A DNA stretch of 64,000 nucleotides, taken from NCBI RefSeq assembly GCF_000744705.1, contig NZ_JQML01000001.1, forward strand, positions 6,024,017 to 6,088,016. The letters are read 5' to 3'. Position 1 is the first letter of the stretch. The number at the start of each line of letters is the position of its first letter. Source of the DNA: Streptacidiphilus albus JL83 (GTDB taxonomy: Bacteria; Actinomycetota; Actinomycetes; Streptomycetales; Streptomycetaceae). Below are positions 45,480 through 53,035 of this stretch, piece after piece. The notes beneath the pieces were generated by a model. It was not told the origin of the DNA, made no database searches, and was given only the letters and a program-made list of their open reading frames with translations. The position numbers were made by a program, and so were the translations under genes.

Positions 45480-47747
45480 ATGTTCGACAGACTCGCACGC
45501 TTCCTGCACCGGCGGAGGAGGCTGGCCCTCCTCGCCTCGCTGGTCCTGCTGGTACTCGCCGGGGCCATCGGCTCCTCCCTCCAGCAGCACCTCACCAACG
45601 GCGCTTCGGACTACGACGACCCGGGAGGCGGCAACGTCTTCGCCCGCTCGGTGATCCAGCAGGCGACCGGGGTCGACCCCGAGCAGGGCTACGTGCTGCT
45701 GGTCCGCAGCAGCACCCCGCTCACCGCCGACTCCCCGGTGCCGCCCGCCGTCGCCGACGCGATCCGGGTGCTCAGGGCCCGGCCCGAGGTCAAGCAGGTG
45801 CTGGACTACGCCGACTCGCACCAGCCTGCACTGATCGCCCGGAACGGCCTCAGCACCGCCGTCGTCGCCGAGGTCGGCAGCCTGCCGGCCCCGGCCGACG
45901 CCAATGCCGTGGCCGCGATCCAGAAGGCGATCGCAGCCGACCCGCTGCTCCGCGACAGCACCCTGTTCGGCGGGGCGACCCCCGGCCACACCCAGGTCGC
46001 CCAGGTGTCGACCAAGGACCTCGACATGGGCGAGACCATCACCCTGCCGATCCTGCTGATCCTGCTGATCTTCGTCTTCCGCGGGGTGATCGCCGGTCTG
46101 ATCCCGCTGCTCGGCGGGGTCTTCGCGATGATGCTGGCGATGGCCGCGGTCCGGCTGCTGACCATGGTCACCCATGTCTCCTCCAGCGCGATGGACCTGA
46201 TCTTCGCGCTCGGCCTCGGCCTGTGCATCGACTTCAGCCTGCTACTGGTCTCGCGGTTCCGCGAGGAACTCGCCGCGGACCGGGCGGCCGGCGTCGAGGG
46301 CACCGCGCAGGCGGTGCGCCGCACCGTGCTGACGGCCGGCCGGACCGTGGTGTTCAGCGCCTTCACCGTCGCCGTCGCGCTCTCCTCGCTGCTCATCTTC
46401 CCGCTGCCCTACCTGCGTTCGCTCGGCATCGCCGGCGTTCTCACCGTCCTCTCCGCGGCCTTCTTCGCGCTGCTGGTGCTGCCGGCCGTGCTGGCCGCGC
46501 TCGGCACACGCATCGACGCGCTGTCCTTCGGCCGGAGCCGGGCCGCCGGCGCCGACCGGGTGGTCCGGCGCTGGGACCGGCTGGCCCAGGGCGTGATGCG
46601 CCGCCCGCTGGTGTACGCGGTCGTCGGGATCGTCGTCCTGCTCGGCATCGCCTCGCCCGCCACCGGGATCCACTTCACCGGCGTGGACTCGTCGGTGCTC
46701 CCGGTCTCCACCAGCTCCGGCCAGGTCGCCAAGGAGCTGACCGACGACTACGCCCAGCAGCCTTCCGCGGTGCAGATCGTGGTCGCCGGCGGCAGCGCCG
46801 CCGACAGCAGCGGCGCGCTCGCCGACTACGGCCGGCGGATCGCCCAGGTCCCCGGGGTCCAGGCGGTGCAGGCGGCCGTTCCGCTCGGCAGCGACCACTG
46901 GGAGATCGACGCCTCGGTCGCGGGCGAGCCGCTGCAGGCCGACGCGCTGGCGACGGTCCAGGCCGTCGAGCGGGTCCAGGCCCCGGCCGCGGTCTGGTTC
47001 ACCGGGGCGAGCGCCGACTTCCTGGCCCAGCGCGCCAGCATCGGCGACCACCTGCTCCCGGCCGGCCTGGTGCTGGCCGCGCTGACCGTGCTGCTGCTCT
47101 TCCTGTTCACCGGCTCGGTCTGGCTCTCCTTCCAGGGCCTGCTGATGAACGCGCTGTCGGTCGGCGCCGCCTTCGGCATGCTGGTCTGGGTGTTCCAGCA
47201 GGGCCACCTCAGCGGCCTGCTGAGCTTCACGGCCACCGGCGCGCTGGAGGAGACCTCCCCGGTCATCCTGTTCGCGCTCGCCTTCGGACTCTCCACCGAC
47301 TACAACGTGTTCCTGCTCGGCCGGATCAAGGAGGCCCGGAGCAAGGGCCTCGACGACCGTTCCGCGGTCGCGGTGGGGCTGTCGCGCACCGGCGGGATCG
47401 TCACCTCGGCCGCCCTGCTGTTCGTGGTCGCCGTCAGCGCGCTCGGCCTGTCCCGGCTGACCTTCATCAAGGAGCTCGGCCTGGGCGCGGCCTTCGCCGT
47501 GCTGATCGACGCCACGGTGGTGCGCACCCTGCTGGTCCCGGCGATCATGGGGCTGCTCGGCCCTGCCGCCTGGTGGGCCCCCGGCCCGCTGCGCCGCCTC
47601 CACGCCCGGATCGGCATCAGTGAGGGCGAGGTCGAGGACGGGGCCGCGGAGCTCTCCGGCGGCGACGCCCCGGCGGCAGCCGCCGCCGTGGAGGAGGCGC
47701 CGACCGGCGTCCGCCCGGTGGAGCCCGCCCCGGCCGGCCGGGGCTGA
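45480..47747 (+). CDS. MMPL-family RND-type transporter
   Basis: 755 aa, about 12 membrane helices in two repeats. The first helix follows a basic HRRRRLALL start; helix clusters around GETITLPILLILLIFVF and FALGLGLCIDFSLLLVSRFREEL match the second-half FALAFGLSTDYNVFLLGRIKEA, the conserved D-Y/F signature of MMPL proteins. These export lipids and lipid-like natural products using the proton gradient. In this cluster the acyl product or a lipidated intermediate is the expected cargo. No copy of the cluster promoter element was found upstream. Confidence 0.9.
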   Translation: MFDRLARFLHRRRRLALLASLVLLVLAGAIGSSLQQHLTNGASDYDDPGGGNVFARSVIQQATGVDPEQGYVLLVRSSTPLTADSPVPPAVADAIRVLRARPEVKQVLDYADSHQPALIARNGLSTAVVAEVGSLPAPADANAVAAIQKAIAADPLLRDSTLFGGATPGHTQVAQVSTKDLDMGETITLPILLILLIFVFRGVIAGLIPLLGGVFAMMLAMAAVRLLTMVTHVSSSAMDLIFALGLGLCIDFSLLLVSRFREELAADRAAGVEGTAQAVRRTVLTAGRTVVFSAFTVAVALSSLLIFPLPYLRSLGIAGVLTVLSAAFFALLVLPAVLAALGTRIDALSFGRSRAAGADRVVRRWDRLAQGVMRRPLVYAVVGIVVLLGIASPATGIHFTGVDSSVLPVSTSSGQVAKELTDDYAQQPSAVQIVVAGGSAADSSGALADYGRRIAQVPGVQAVQAAVPLGSDHWEIDASVAGEPLQADALATVQAVERVQAPAAVWFTGASADFLAQRASIGDHLLPAGLVLAALTVLLLFLFTGSVWLSFQGLLMNALSVGAAFGMLVWVFQQGHLSGLLSFTATGALEETSPVILFALAFGLSTDYNVFLLGRIKEARSKGLDDRSAVAVGLSRTGGIVTSAALLFVVAVSALGLSRLTFIKELGLGAAFAVLIDATVVRTLLVPAIMGLLGPAAWWAPGPLRRLHARIGISEGEVEDGAAELSGGDAPAAAAAVEEAPTGVRPVEPAPAGRG

Positions 47748-47769
47748 CCGGCCGTCACCCACACACCCA

Positions 47770-47819
47770 GGTCCCCCGGGCCCGCCACCGCGATGCCGCG
47801 GCGGCGGGCCCGGGGGACC
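47770..47819 (+). terminator. large hairpin between MMPL and small membrane protein genes
   Basis: Perfect 17-bp stem with arm GGTCCCCCGGGCCCGCC. It ends only 20 bp before the next GTG, leaving little room for a promoter, so it may be a partial terminator or attenuator within the operon. Confidence 0.65.
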
Positions 47820-47839
47820 GCAGCAGACGGGAGCAGGAC

Positions 47840-48100
47840 GTGACCCTGAAGTTCGCATGGTGGCGGATCCGGCGGGCCCTGGTCGTGTCCGGCGGCCGGA
47901 TGTGGCTCGGCTTCGTCCTGATGGGGTGCTTCCTCGGAATGGCCCTGTCGGCCGACGACTTCGAGGGTGTGGTGACGGAGCTGTCGTTCCTGAAGGGGCT
48001 GCCGCCCGGCCACCCGGAGCGGTCGGTGGCCCAGCTGCCGCCGACCGAGTCCGAGGCGGAGCTCTGGGAGCAGCTGGGCCTGCTCGGCGACACGGTCTGA
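47840..48100 (+). CDS. small single-helix membrane protein, 86 aa
   Basis: GTG start with GGGAGCAGGA upstream. A basic N-terminus (KFAWWRIRRALVVSGGR) leads into one hydrophobic segment (MWLGFVLMGCFLGMALS) and an acidic, probably outside C-terminus ending in EAELWEQLGLLGDTV. No family recognised. Its place directly after the MMPL gene recalls the MmpS partners of MmpL exporters, although it is shorter and not visibly homologous. A 27-bp perfect hairpin terminates it. Confidence 0.6.
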   Translation: MTLKFAWWRIRRALVVSGGRMWLGFVLMGCFLGMALSADDFEGVVTELSFLKGLPPGHPERSVAQLPPTESEAELWEQLGLLGDTV

Positions 48101-48120
48101 ACGGGCCGCCCAGGCAGGGT

Positions 48121-48178
48121 GCGGCGGTACGGCGGCGGGGCCGGAGGAAGACCTCCGGCCCCGCCGCCGTACCGCCGC
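48121..48178. terminator. bidirectional terminator, 27-bp perfect stem
   Basis: Arms of 27 bp starting GCGGCGGTACGGCGGCGGGG with an AAGA loop between the convergent small membrane protein and reductase genes. Outer bases GGGT/ACCC extend it further with a small bulge. Confidence 0.82.
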
Positions 48179-48186
48179 AGCACCCG

Positions 48187-49257
48187 CTACAGGTCCAGCA
48201 CCAGGCGCCGGTCGCCCCGGGCCCGGGAGACGCAGATCAGCATGATGTCGCCGCCCGCCCGCTCCGTCTCGTTCAGGCAGGCGTCGCGGTGGTCGGGCAC
48301 GCCGCCCAGCACCCGGGTCTCGCAACTGCCGCAGGTGCCCTGGCGGCAGGACGGCTCGATGGGTACGCCGGCGTCCTCGACCACGTCCAGGATGGAGAGC
48401 TCGGCGGGCACCTGCAGGGTCAGACCGCTCCGGACCAGCTCCACCTCGAAGCCGGCCGCCGGGGCGGACCCCTCGGCCCCGGACGCCCGGAACCGCTCCA
48501 CGTGCAACGTGCCGCCGAACCCGGCGGAGCAGCGCTGCTCGATGGCGGCGAGCAGCGGCTCGGGGCCGCAGCAGTAGACCGCCGCGGACGCACCGGCGCC
48601 CGCGACGGCCGAGTCGAGGTCGAGCAGGCCGGTCTCGTCCTGGGGGCAGATCCGCACCCGGTCGCCGTACCGGGCGAGCCGGTCGAGGAAGGCCATGGAG
48701 CTGCGGGTCCGGCCGCCGTAGTACAGCCGCCAGTCGGCTCCGGCGGCCTCCGCCGCCTCGATCATCGGCAGCATCGGGGTGATCCCGATGCCCCCGGCGA
48801 CGAAGAGGTAGCGCTCGGCGGGGACCAGCGGGAAGTGGTTGCGCGGACCGCGCACCGGGACGGTGTCGCCGACCGCGCACCGGTCGTGGAGGTGGACGGA
48901 GCCGCCGCGTCCGTCGGCCTCGCGCAGCACGGCGATCTGCCACTCGGTGTCGGAGGCCGGACTCCCGCAGAGCGAGTACTGGCGGAGCGTCGGCGTGCCG
49001 TCGACCGTCAGCAGCAGCTCGACATGGGCGCCGGGCTGCCAGGGGGGCAGCGGGGCGCCGTCGGCGGAGCGGAGGGTGAGGCCGAGGACGCCGTCGGCGA
49101 GGTCGGTCCTGGTGTCGAGCACCAGCAGCCGCTCGCCGACGGCGGGGGAGGGGGAGGCGGCCCGGCCGGACGGCGCGAGGGGCCGGCCCGGGGCCTGCGG
49201 ACGTGCGACGCCCGGGAGGCGCCGCAGTCCTCCTGCGAAGACCTGCTTGATGCTCAC
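48187..49257 (-). CDS. phthalate-dioxygenase-reductase-type flavoprotein with [2Fe-2S] ferredoxin domain
   Basis: 356 aa. FMN/FAD-binding RQYSLCGSP and NAD-binding FVAGGIGITPMLPMI, plus YYCGP-like VYCCGPEP, are followed by a C-terminal plant-type ferredoxin domain with cysteines in CRQGTCGSCE and a later Cys in LICVSR. This self-contained chain passes electrons from NAD(P)H to an oxygenase and is the natural redox partner for the P450 at 51720. It carries the same cluster promoter element as that P450, which supports the pairing. Start ATG at 49257. Confidence 0.9.
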   Translation of the reverse strand: MSIKQVFAGGLRRLPGVARPQAPGRPLAPSGRAASPSPAVGERLLVLDTRTDLADGVLGLTLRSADGAPLPPWQPGAHVELLLTVDGTPTLRQYSLCGSPASDTEWQIAVLREADGRGGSVHLHDRCAVGDTVPVRGPRNHFPLVPAERYLFVAGGIGITPMLPMIEAAEAAGADWRLYYGGRTRSSMAFLDRLARYGDRVRICPQDETGLLDLDSAVAGAGASAAVYCCGPEPLLAAIEQRCSAGFGGTLHVERFRASGAEGSAPAAGFEVELVRSGLTLQVPAELSILDVVEDAGVPIEPSCRQGTCGSCETRVLGGVPDHRDACLNETERAGGDIMLICVSRARGDRRLVLDL

Positions 49258-49310
49258 CGCTGCTTCCTTCCACCGTGGTCGGCCCGGGTGTGCCCGGGAG
49301 TGCGGCGATG

Positions 49311-49338
49311 CTGTGCCCGGCGGCTAAAGCGGCTCTTG
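49311..49338 (-). promoter_or_regulatory. cluster promoter element, upstream of the reductase
   Basis: Minus-strand CAAGAGCCG-CTTTAGCCG and terminal CAG at the standard spacing, 53 bp before the ATG. Confidence 0.75.
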
Positions 49339-49382
49339 CTCCCGGCCGCGCCGCCGCCCGCCGGTGCCCGGTCCCCGGTACG

Positions 49383-49760
49383 TCAGTTGGCCAGCAGCCA
49401 GCGCAGCCGGCCGCGGGTGAGGAAGAGCTGCAGCACCAGCAGCGCGCCGAACCAGGTGGCCGGGGTACGGTCGCCCAGGTCGGCCAGGGCCGCCACCGCG
49501 CCGCCGAGGACCACGAGTTCGAGCACCAGTCGGACCGGCCCCGGGGTGGCCACCACGGTCGTCCCGGTGACCTGGGCGCCGGCGGTGGCGAAGACGCCCC
49601 AGACGGCGGCGACGGCGAGCGGGAGGCCGATGGCGGCGGGCCCCCGGAGCGGGCCCGGAACGGTGTGCCAGGCCCAGACGCCGTAGGTGACGACCGCCGC
49701 CACTTCGAGTCCGAAGGCCAGGGCCAGGGTGGGCCGGGTGAAGGTCGGGAGATTGCTCAT
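49383..49760 (-). CDS. YrdB/DUF2568 family membrane protein
   Basis: 125 aa with four predicted helices (LALAFGLEVAAVVTYGVWAW, AIGLPLAVAAVWGVFA, RLVLELVVLGGAVAAL, WFGALLVLQLFL). The arrangement fits the DUF2568/YrdB family of small membrane proteins, whose role is not known. It is in the same direction as the reductase but the gap contains a cluster promoter element, so the reductase is independently transcribed. A diverged element (CTTCAGC) lies upstream of this gene. Whether it serves the pathway is unclear. Confidence 0.75.
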   Translation of the reverse strand: MSNLPTFTRPTLALAFGLEVAAVVTYGVWAWHTVPGPLRGPAAIGLPLAVAAVWGVFATAGAQVTGTTVVATPGPVRLVLELVVLGGAVAALADLGDRTPATWFGALLVLQLFLTRGRLRWLLAN

Positions 49761-50031
49761 GCGGAGGCTCCTCGGTGTCTGGGCAGGCAGCCGGCCTGCG
49801 GGTCCCGATCGTCCGTGAGTATCCGGCGCACCCCTTGCGCCGTGCTGAAGCGGCCCGGTTTAGGGGGAATTTAGCGGCGCTCGACATGCTCGGGCATCCG
49901 GCAGGGCCATCCGGCTCGGGCCGATCGCCCGAGGAGCCGCGCCCGCGTGGAAGAGCACGAGCGGATCGCCATCGTCCAGATTTCCGACCTTGTCCGCGCC
50001 CCGCACCGCGCGGGGCAGAGGGAGTGAACAC

Positions 50032-51548
50032 GTGAGTACCACAGTGAGGACCGCGCCGAAGGCGGGGCCCGGAGACGCGCCCCGGGACAATCGGCGCTGG
50101 TGGATCCTGGTCGTCGTGGCATCCGCCCAGTTCATGGTCGGGCTGGACGCGACGGTCGTCAACGTGATGCTGCCCCAGCTGCAGCGCGGCATCGGGCTCT
50201 CGGTGGCCAACACCCAGTGGGTGATGAGCATCTACGTCCTGCTCTTCGGCGGACTGATGCTGATGGGCGGCCGGCTCACGGACGTCCTCGGCCGGCGGCG
50301 GGTGCTGCTCGGCGGCATGGCCCTGTTCATCGCCGGCTCGCTGCTGGCCGCCTCCGCGGACGGAACCTCGCAGCTGCTGATCGCCCGGGCCCTGCAGGGC
50401 CTCGGCGCGGCGGGTCTGGCCCCGGCCGCCCTCTCGATCATGGTGACCAGCTTCCCCGACCCGAAGGAGCGCACCAAGGCCTTCGGCGTCTGGGGCACGG
50501 TCATCGGCATCGGGGCCAGCATCGGCACCCTGCTCGGCGGCGCCATCATCGACATCGGCTGGCGCTGGGCCTTCTACATCAACATCCCGCTCGGCGCGAT
50601 CCTGGCCATCGCGGCGATCGCGCTGGTCCCGGCCATGCGGCCGACCGGCCCCGTCCCCCGTCCGACGTCGCCGGGGCGCTGACCGCGACCTCGGGGCTGC
50701 TGCTGGCGGTCTACGGCATCACCGCCATCGGCAGCCGCGGCTGGAGCAGCCCGGTCACCATCGGCGCGCTCGTGGCCGCGCTGGTACTGCTCACCCTGTT
50801 CTTCCAGATCGAGAAGCGGAGCAGCGCGCCGCTGGTCCCGCTCCGGCTGTTCCGGCAGCGCGGCCTGCGGACGGCGGGCATGGGCCAGATCCTGGCCGCA
50901 GGCGTGATGCTGCCCTGCTTCTTCCTGCTCCCGCAGTACATGCAGACGGTGCTCCACTACAGTCCGCTGCAGACCGGCCTGGCCTACATCCCGACCAGCC
51001 TGGCGATGATGATCGTGGCCCCGGCCGTCTCCAAGATCATCGAGCGGACCGGCCCCCGGGTGCTCTATGTGATCGGCACCGTGGTGCTGGGCGGCACCAT
51101 CGCCTTCATGCTCACCAGCTCGGTCCACTCCGGCTACTGGGGCCTGCTGCTGCCGGTCACCGCGCTGCTGGGGATCGGCCTGGTGCTCTGCCTGATCACC
51201 GCGTCCGTGGTGGGCACCGCGCAGGTGACCGACGAGGACGCGGGCATCGTCTCCGCGCTGCTCAACTCGGCCAGCGAGATCGGCGGCGCACTCGGGCTGA
51301 CGGTGGCGGCGACCCTGCTGCAGACCCGGACCGCGCACCTGGTCGCGCACGGGACCGGTCGGCTGGAGGCGTTCAACGAGGGGCTGCACCGCGGGTTCGG
51401 CGCGCTCTTCGTCTGGGTCGGCCTCGGCCTGCTGGTCGGCCTGATCGGGTTCCGCGGCCTGCGGGCCGGCGCCCCCCAGGCCGAAGCCGAGGAGGCAGCG
51501 GCCGGTCCGGCCGCCGAGCGCCCGGCCGCGGTTCCGGCCGGACGCTGA
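50032..51548 (+). pseudogene. DHA2-type MFS drug exporter, interrupted by a one-base frameshift
   Basis: GTG at 50032 (GGGAG upstream). The first frame (to 50682) encodes the N-terminal half: WILVVVASAQFMVGLDATVVNV, GGRLTDVLGRRRVLLGG, IARALQGLGAAGLAPAALSIM and GWRWAFYINIPLG, all EmrB/QacA signatures. It then runs out of frame after VPAMRPTG. The next frame continues without loss from RPPSDVAGALTATSGLLLAVYG to the C-terminus. The break lies at about 50645-50665 next to a run of five C, consistent with loss of one base. Codon use and protein quality are good on both sides, so this may be a sequencing error or a recent mutation. Intact, it would be a 14-helix exporter, probably of the cluster product. 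Confidence 0.75.
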
Positions 51549-51583
51549 CCCCCGGCGCCCGACGCTCCGTGCCCGCTGCCCCC

Positions 51584-51643
51584 TGCACGCCGCCCCGCCC
51601 GCACCGCGCCGTTCCCGGCGCACCGCGGGCGGGGCGGCGTGCA
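51584..51643 (+). terminator. terminator after the MFS gene, overlapping the P450 promoter element
   Basis: Perfect 19-bp stem, arm TGCACGCCGCCCCGCCCGC, with a 22-nt loop that has its own GCGCC/GGCGC stem. The last two bases of the 3' arm are the CA of the CAAG element. Confidence 0.75.
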
Positions 51644-51669
51644 AGTGGCGCTTAAGCGCCGGGCAACAG
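51642..51669 (+). promoter_or_regulatory. cluster promoter element, upstream of the P450
   Basis: CAAGTGGCG-CTTAAGCG with terminal CAG at the standard spacing, 50 bp before the ATG. Confidence 0.75.
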
Positions 51670-51719
51670 GGTGGAGTCCACCCCGACAGTGCGTCCGAAG
51701 TCCGAAGGAGGCCGACGGC

Positions 51720-52934
51720 ATGGCCGCGCCCCGAGAAACCGTCACTCAGCCGACCGGAGAGGACCCGGCCTACCCCTTCGCCCGGCCGGACGCACTCTCC
51801 CCCTGTCCGCACTACGCGCGGTTGCGCGAGGAGGGCCGCCGGGTCGCCAGGGTGCGGATGCCCAGCGGCGACACCGCCCACCTGGTCACCGGCTACGAGG
51901 AGGTGCGGACCGTGCTCGGCGACGCCCGGTTCAGCCGGGCGGCGACGCTCGCTCCGGGCGCCCCGCGGCTCGCCGCGGCCCCGCAGAACTTTCCCAGCCT
52001 GCCGAACCTGGACGGCTCCGAGCACGCGCGGGTGCGCACCCTGGTCGGCCGGGAGTTCACCACCCGCCGGGTGAACGAGCTGCGCCCGCGGATCCAGGCG
52101 TACACCGACGAGCTCCTCGACGCGATGGCCGCGGGGGGCAGCAGCGCCGACCTGGTCCCGGCGCTCGCCTTCCCGCTGCCGGTACGGGTGATCTGCGAGC
52201 TGCTCGGGGTGCCGCTGGCCGACCAGGCGCTGTTCTCCGGCTGGTCCGCCGCGTTCGTGGCGACCACCGGCAGCAGCGCCGCGGAGATGCTGGCCGCCCA
52301 GGTCGCGCTGCGCGGCTACCTCTCCGCACTGATCGAGGAGAAGCGCCGGCGGCCCGCCGACGACCTGCTGTCGGCGCTGGTCTCGATCAGCGAGCACGAC
52401 CAGGAGCGGCTGGCGCCGGAGGAGTTGATCTTCCTCGGGGTCAGCCTGCTGGTCGCCGGACACGAGACGACGGTCTGTCAGATCGGCAACAGCGTGCTCG
52501 CCCTGCTCGCCCACCCCGAGCAGCGTGCGGCGTTCCGCGGCGAGCCGGCGCAGGTGGAGGAACTGCTCCGGCTCTACCTGCCCGGGGACGAGTCGCTGCT
52601 GCGGATCGCGGTGGACGACGTCGAACTGGGCGGGGTGCTGGTGCGTGCGGGCGAGGCGGTGCTGCCGTCGGTGGGCTCCGGCAACCGGGACCCCGCCCGT
52701 TTCGCCGACCCCGACCGGCTCGACCTCGGCCGGAGCGGCAACGCGCACCTGAGCTTCGGCCACGGCATCCACTACTGCCTCGGCGCCGGGCTGGCCCGGG
52801 CCGAACTGCAGATCGCGCTGGGCACGCTGTTCGCCCGCTTCCCCACGCTGCGGCTCGCGGTCCCGGTCGAGCAGGTACCGCGCAGTTCGGGCCGGCTGAT
52901 CCACGGCGTCAGTTCGCTCCCGGTCGCCTGGTGA
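51720..52934 (+). CDS. cytochrome P450
   Basis: 404 aa; ATG at 51720 after GAAGGAGG. I-helix AGHETT (oxygen-binding), ExxR in EELLRLYL, and the heme loop FGHGIHYCLG with Cys353 as thiolate ligand. It resembles the actinomycete CYP105/107 type enzymes that hydroxylate natural products. Electrons most likely come from the flavin-[2Fe-2S] reductase at 48187, which shares its promoter element. Position between the exporter and the lipid-loading genes suggests late or mid-pathway oxidation of the acyl chain or tetronate. Confidence 0.93.
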   Translation: MAAPRETVTQPTGEDPAYPFARPDALSPCPHYARLREEGRRVARVRMPSGDTAHLVTGYEEVRTVLGDARFSRAATLAPGAPRLAAAPQNFPSLPNLDGSEHARVRTLVGREFTTRRVNELRPRIQAYTDELLDAMAAGGSSADLVPALAFPLPVRVICELLGVPLADQALFSGWSAAFVATTGSSAAEMLAAQVALRGYLSALIEEKRRRPADDLLSALVSISEHDQERLAPEELIFLGVSLLVAGHETTVCQIGNSVLALLAHPEQRAAFRGEPAQVEELLRLYLPGDESLLRIAVDDVELGGVLVRAGEAVLPSVGSGNRDPARFADPDRLDLGRSGNAHLSFGHGIHYCLGAGLARAELQIALGTLFARFPTLRLAVPVEQVPRSSGRLIHGVSSLPVAW

Positions 52935-52951
52935 GGCCGGACGCCGGAGCG

Positions 52952-52979
52952 CAAGAGGGACTTAAGCCCGGTCCGCGAG
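52952..52979 (+). promoter_or_regulatory. cluster promoter element, upstream of the acyl-AMP ligase operon
   Basis: CAAGAGGGA-CTTAAGCCCGG with terminal GAG at the standard spacing, 56 bp before the TTG start. It should drive the long operon to the right edge of the window. Confidence 0.75.
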
Positions 52980-53035
52980 CATCGCACCACCAGGTCAGCC
53001 ATCTGCCGAGCGCAGATCGAGACGAGGGAACGACC

